DNA of 5,355 nt, from positions 1-5,355 of the forward strand of contig JAAZOE010000027.1 of assembly GCA_012797915.1 (NCBI GenBank), in the 5' to 3' direction. The notes under the pieces are model-generated. The model was given only the letters and a program-made list of their open reading frames with translations. It did not search any database and had not been told where the DNA came from. This document shows positions 4,598 to 5,355 of this stretch, piece by piece. The stretch's first letter is position 1, and the number at the start of each line of letters is the position of its first letter. The translations under genes were made by a program, and so were the position numbers. This DNA is from Candidatus Zixiibacteriota bacterium. Lineage in GTDB: Bacteria > Zixibacteria > MSB-5A5 > GN15 > JAAZOE01.

Positions 4598-5355
4598 ATG
4601 TTCGGCTTTCGGTATCCGGCCGTCATCGTTTTGTGCTGTGTGGCGGCCGGCACGCTGGCGGGGCGGTATGGTTCACCCGGGGTGACGATTCTATCCGTCT
4701 TGGCAGTCGGCGTTTGCGCCGCGTTGGTTTTCGCCTATGTGCGGCAGTTGCGGCCGTATTTTGTCCTCCTTTTGGCGTTGGGGCTTTTTTTCGGGGCCTG
4801 GAATCGTGCCGCCGACCGGTATCAAACCATTCCGCCCGATGACGTCTCCCGCCTCATCCCGGCGGAAACGAAGGTGTTGTTTTTCGGGCGGGTGACGGCC
4901 TGGCCGGAAATCAAGAGAGAGAAGACGCTGCTTACCTGCCGGATCGACTCCGTGGTTGTCGCCGACAGCATCCATATCGTTTCCGGTCAGGTCCTGGTCG
5001 TCATCCGCCGCCCAACCACCGGTTACGCCCTCGGCGATCGGATTCGTTTCCAAGGGAGACTGATGGTCCCAAGGCCGGGCGGCTTTCTGGGAGGCTTTGA
5101 TTACGGCCGGTACCTGGAAAATCGCGGCATCCGGGGGGTGATTACCCTCGCCGACCCGGCCCGGGTGGCTATGGCCGACCGGGTCGAGAACCGGGCTGCC
5201 AGGGCGGTGGCCGGCATTCGCCATTGGATCATGAAGACCTTCACCGCCGATCTTGGCCCTGTCTCCGCAGCCATGGCCACCGGTTTCCTGATCGGGGAAA
5301 CGCGCGACATTCCCGAATCGTTGTATCAGGCGTTCCGTTGCACCGGCACCATGCA
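4598..5355 (+). CDS. comEC: ComEC/Rec2 family DNA-uptake channel, N-terminal part (cut by the window edge)
   Basis: An open frame of 252 codons runs from the ATG at 4598 off the right end. Family members usually have 700-850 residues, so about a third is visible. Residues 1-70 contain two to three hydrophobic helices (about 5-22, 28-47, 53-68). The soluble DUF4131/OB-like region follows, with LGDRIRFQGRL and the family hallmark PGGFLGGFDYGRYLENRGI (160-178, the 'NPG-x-FDY-x-x-YL-x-x-RGI' block). Next comes GFLIGETRDIPESLYQAFRCTGTM (229-252), which leads into the first helices of the Competence domain, where LLAxSGLH normally follows. ComEC forms the inner-membrane channel that takes up single-stranded DNA during natural transformation. 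A C-terminal metallo-beta-lactamase domain, if present, lies outside the window. It is closely spaced behind murJ and probably co-transcribed, though an internal promoter in the end of murJ is possible. Confidence 0.95.
   Translation, partial: MFGFRYPAVIVLCCVAAGTLAGRYGSPGVTILSVLAVGVCAALVFAYVRQLRPYFVLLLALGLFFGAWNRAADRYQTIPPDDVSRLIPAETKVLFFGRVTAWPEIKREKTLLTCRIDSVVVADSIHIVSGQVLVVIRRPTTGYALGDRIRFQGRLMVPRPGGFLGGFDYGRYLENRGIRGVITLADPARVAMADRVENRAARAVAGIRHWIMKTFTADLGPVSAAMATGFLIGETRDIPESLYQAFRCTGTM

Overview
The window is about 5.4 kb of GC-rich (by eye near 60%) bacterial chromosome, mostly single-copy housekeeping genes with two less familiar genes on the left. I see no mobile element, CRISPR array, tRNA or rRNA gene. 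Bacterial origin is clear from Shine-Dalgarno sequences, sigma70-like promoters, intrinsic terminators and the genes rpsT, murJ and comEC. The sequence does not fix the phylum. A Gram-negative lineage or a candidate phylum with GC-rich codon use is plausible, but this is inference.

Layout, left to right. (1) Up to 239 lies the 3' end of an unrecognised plus-strand gene that enters from outside. (2) At 348-1472 is a secreted or periplasmic beta-propeller-like protein, closed by a very clean intrinsic terminator (1515-1542). (3) After a 160-base leader dense in GGACC/GGTC half-sites comes a ParB/sulfiredoxin-fold protein (best start 1705, stop 2499). It resembles the free-serine kinase SbnI along its whole length, but its signature DGxHR motif is degraded. 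(4) At 2500-2683 is a convergent intergenic region packed with four hairpins. (5) rpsT (ribosomal protein S20) lies on the minus strand and starts with TTG. (6) Divergent from it, sharing a compact overlapping promoter region, is murJ (lipid II flippase). It is followed after 16 bases by (7) comEC, a DNA-uptake channel cut off by the right edge.

How the genes relate. murJ and comEC look like one transcription unit of two polytopic inner-membrane proteins. rpsT and murJ are fired in opposite directions from -10 boxes that overlap by four bases, so their initiation may interfere. The propeller gene and the SbnI-like gene are each bounded by a terminator and appear to be single-gene units. The most interesting item is the SbnI-like protein: it keeps the acidic positions expected for catalysis but has lost the Gly-x-His-Arg part of the motif, and no siderophore or serine-pathway gene is visible nearby.
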